The notes below the pieces were generated by a model that did not search any database, was not told where the DNA came from, and saw only the letters and a program-made list of their open reading frames with translations. From Hyperoplus lanceolatus (Eukaryota; Chordata; Actinopteri; Uranoscopiformes; Ammodytidae), in the NCBI GenBank assembly GCA_026929865.2, contig CM049408.1, positions 17,542,501 to 17,606,500 of the forward strand: a stretch of 64,000 bases of DNA, read 5' to 3'. Shown piece by piece: positions 63,236 to 64,000 of the stretch; positions within the stretch are counted from its first letter, which is position 1; each line of letters opens with the position of its first letter. The position numbers and the translations under genes are program-made.

Positions 63236-64000
63236 CAGTGGCTTGCAAAAGTATTCATACCCCTTGAAATGTTCTAAATTTTTGTCACGTTACAACCACA
63301 TACGTACATTTATTTTATTGGAATTTTATGTGATACACCAACACAAAGTGGCGCATCATTGAAGTGAAGTGGAATGAAAATTAAACGTGGTTTTAATTTT
63401 TTTTTATAAATAAAAAACTGAAAAGTGTGGCATGCAAAAGTATTCAGCCCCCTGAGTATATGCTTTGTAGGACCACCTTTCGCTGCGATTACAGCTGCAA
63501 ATCTATTGGAGTATTTCTCTACCAGACTGATATGTTTGCCCATTCTTCTTTGCAAAATAGCTCGAACTACAGATTCAGCATCAGATTGGATGGAGAGCGT
63601 CTGTCAACAGCAGTTTTCAAGTCTTTATCAATATTCTCAATTGTTTTTGGTCTGGACTTTGACTGGGCCATTCTAACACATGCCTATGCTTTAATTTAAA
63701 CCATTCCATTGTAAATCTGGCTGTATGTTTAGGGTAGTTGTCCTTCTGGAAGGTGAACCTACACCCAGTCTCAAGTCTTTTGCAGACTCCAACAGGTTTT
63801 CTGCCCTGTATTTGGCTCCATCCATCTTCCCATCAACTCTAACCAGCTTCCCTGTACCTATTGAAGAAAATGACCCCCTTTAAGGCCAAAAACTTCAATT
63901 TTGATCTCATCTGAACAGAGCACCTTCCTCCAACCCTTGCCTAAAGCCATGCATAGTCAGATGAGACCAAACGTGAAGTTTTTGGCCTGAATGCAAAATG
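63236..64000. mobile_element. Tc1/mariner relic, folded back, cut by the window edge
   Basis: Begins at a TA (63234-63235) with the Tc1-type terminus CAGTGGCTTGCAAAAGTATT. The transposase reads on the minus strand from about 63880 down to 63450. At 63884-63914 minus-strand transposase sequence is followed, after about 40 bp, by its own reverse complement at 63957-63987, so the coding orientation flips to plus at the right edge. This is the same head-to-head architecture as 39507-40828 but from a different Tc1 family. The right end lies outside the window. Confidence 0.8.
63450..63914 (-). pseudogene. Tc1 transposase fragment, degenerate
   Basis: Minus strand, 5' to 3': an FQKDNYPKHTA segment near 63745 (the family motif is QQDNDPKHTA, so this copy has two substitutions), a WPSQSPD segment near 63650-63670, RRSPSN near 63590, then GKHISLVEKYSNRFAAVIAA and KGGPTKH near the C-terminus (63450-63555). 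Frameshifts separate these blocks and there is an internal deletion near 63870-63880. Not functional. Confidence 0.8.

Overview
The window reads as vertebrate, most probably teleost fish, nuclear DNA. The evidence is the mix of repeats: long CA/TG microsatellites, Tc1-like transposon ends with TA target duplications, hAT elements with 8-bp target duplications, an L2/CR1-like LINE with an esterase domain, and several dispersed repeats that I recognise from fish genomes (for example the CGCTTTGGATAAAAGCGTC tail and the GCTGGTTAGCTTAGC family). All comparisons were made by eye, with no alignment or database search.

Layout. From 1 to about 27.7 kb the sequence is non-coding and mostly unique. It holds many microsatellites, a perfect 28-bp inverted repeat (1089-1151), a complete non-autonomous hAT element (13581-15019, target duplication TTCATATG), teleost dispersed-repeat fragments and one arm of a repeat pair (24.2-24.7 kb). 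At about 27.75-32.5 kb lies a nearly intact LINE. It encodes a coiled coil, an SGNH esterase, an endonuclease and a reverse transcriptase in what was one reading frame, now split by a one-base slip in an A run near 30062-30067. A second hAT element follows (32633-33826, target duplication CATGTGGT).

From 34.1 to 38.9 kb there is a large imperfect palindrome, with arms of about 1.3 kb around a 1.3-kb spacer. A 642-bp LTR-like insertion interrupts its right arm. At 39507-40828 a Tc1 element consists of two copies of the 3' half of the transposase joined head to head. From 41 to 57 kb the sequence is again non-coding, with nested dispersed repeats (42.8-43.7, 47.6-48.8, 52.5, 54.9-56.4 kb).

The only substantial non-transposon reading frame is 57448-59676 (742 codons). 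It is a single long exon with a good start context, a candidate upstream splice acceptor and a CRE/GC-box-bearing upstream region. Its product is unrecognised, is rich in predicted helix, and contains about sixteen copies of a hexapeptide. A 1040-bp element with TCA target duplications (PIF/Harbinger-like) has inserted near its 3' end and supplies the present last 30 or so codons and stop. A second Tc1 relic, also folded back on itself, runs off the right edge from 63236.

The genes do not form a pathway. The window is best read as a transposon-rich intergenic or intronic region next to one lineage-specific gene. No exon of a recognised conserved vertebrate gene was found.
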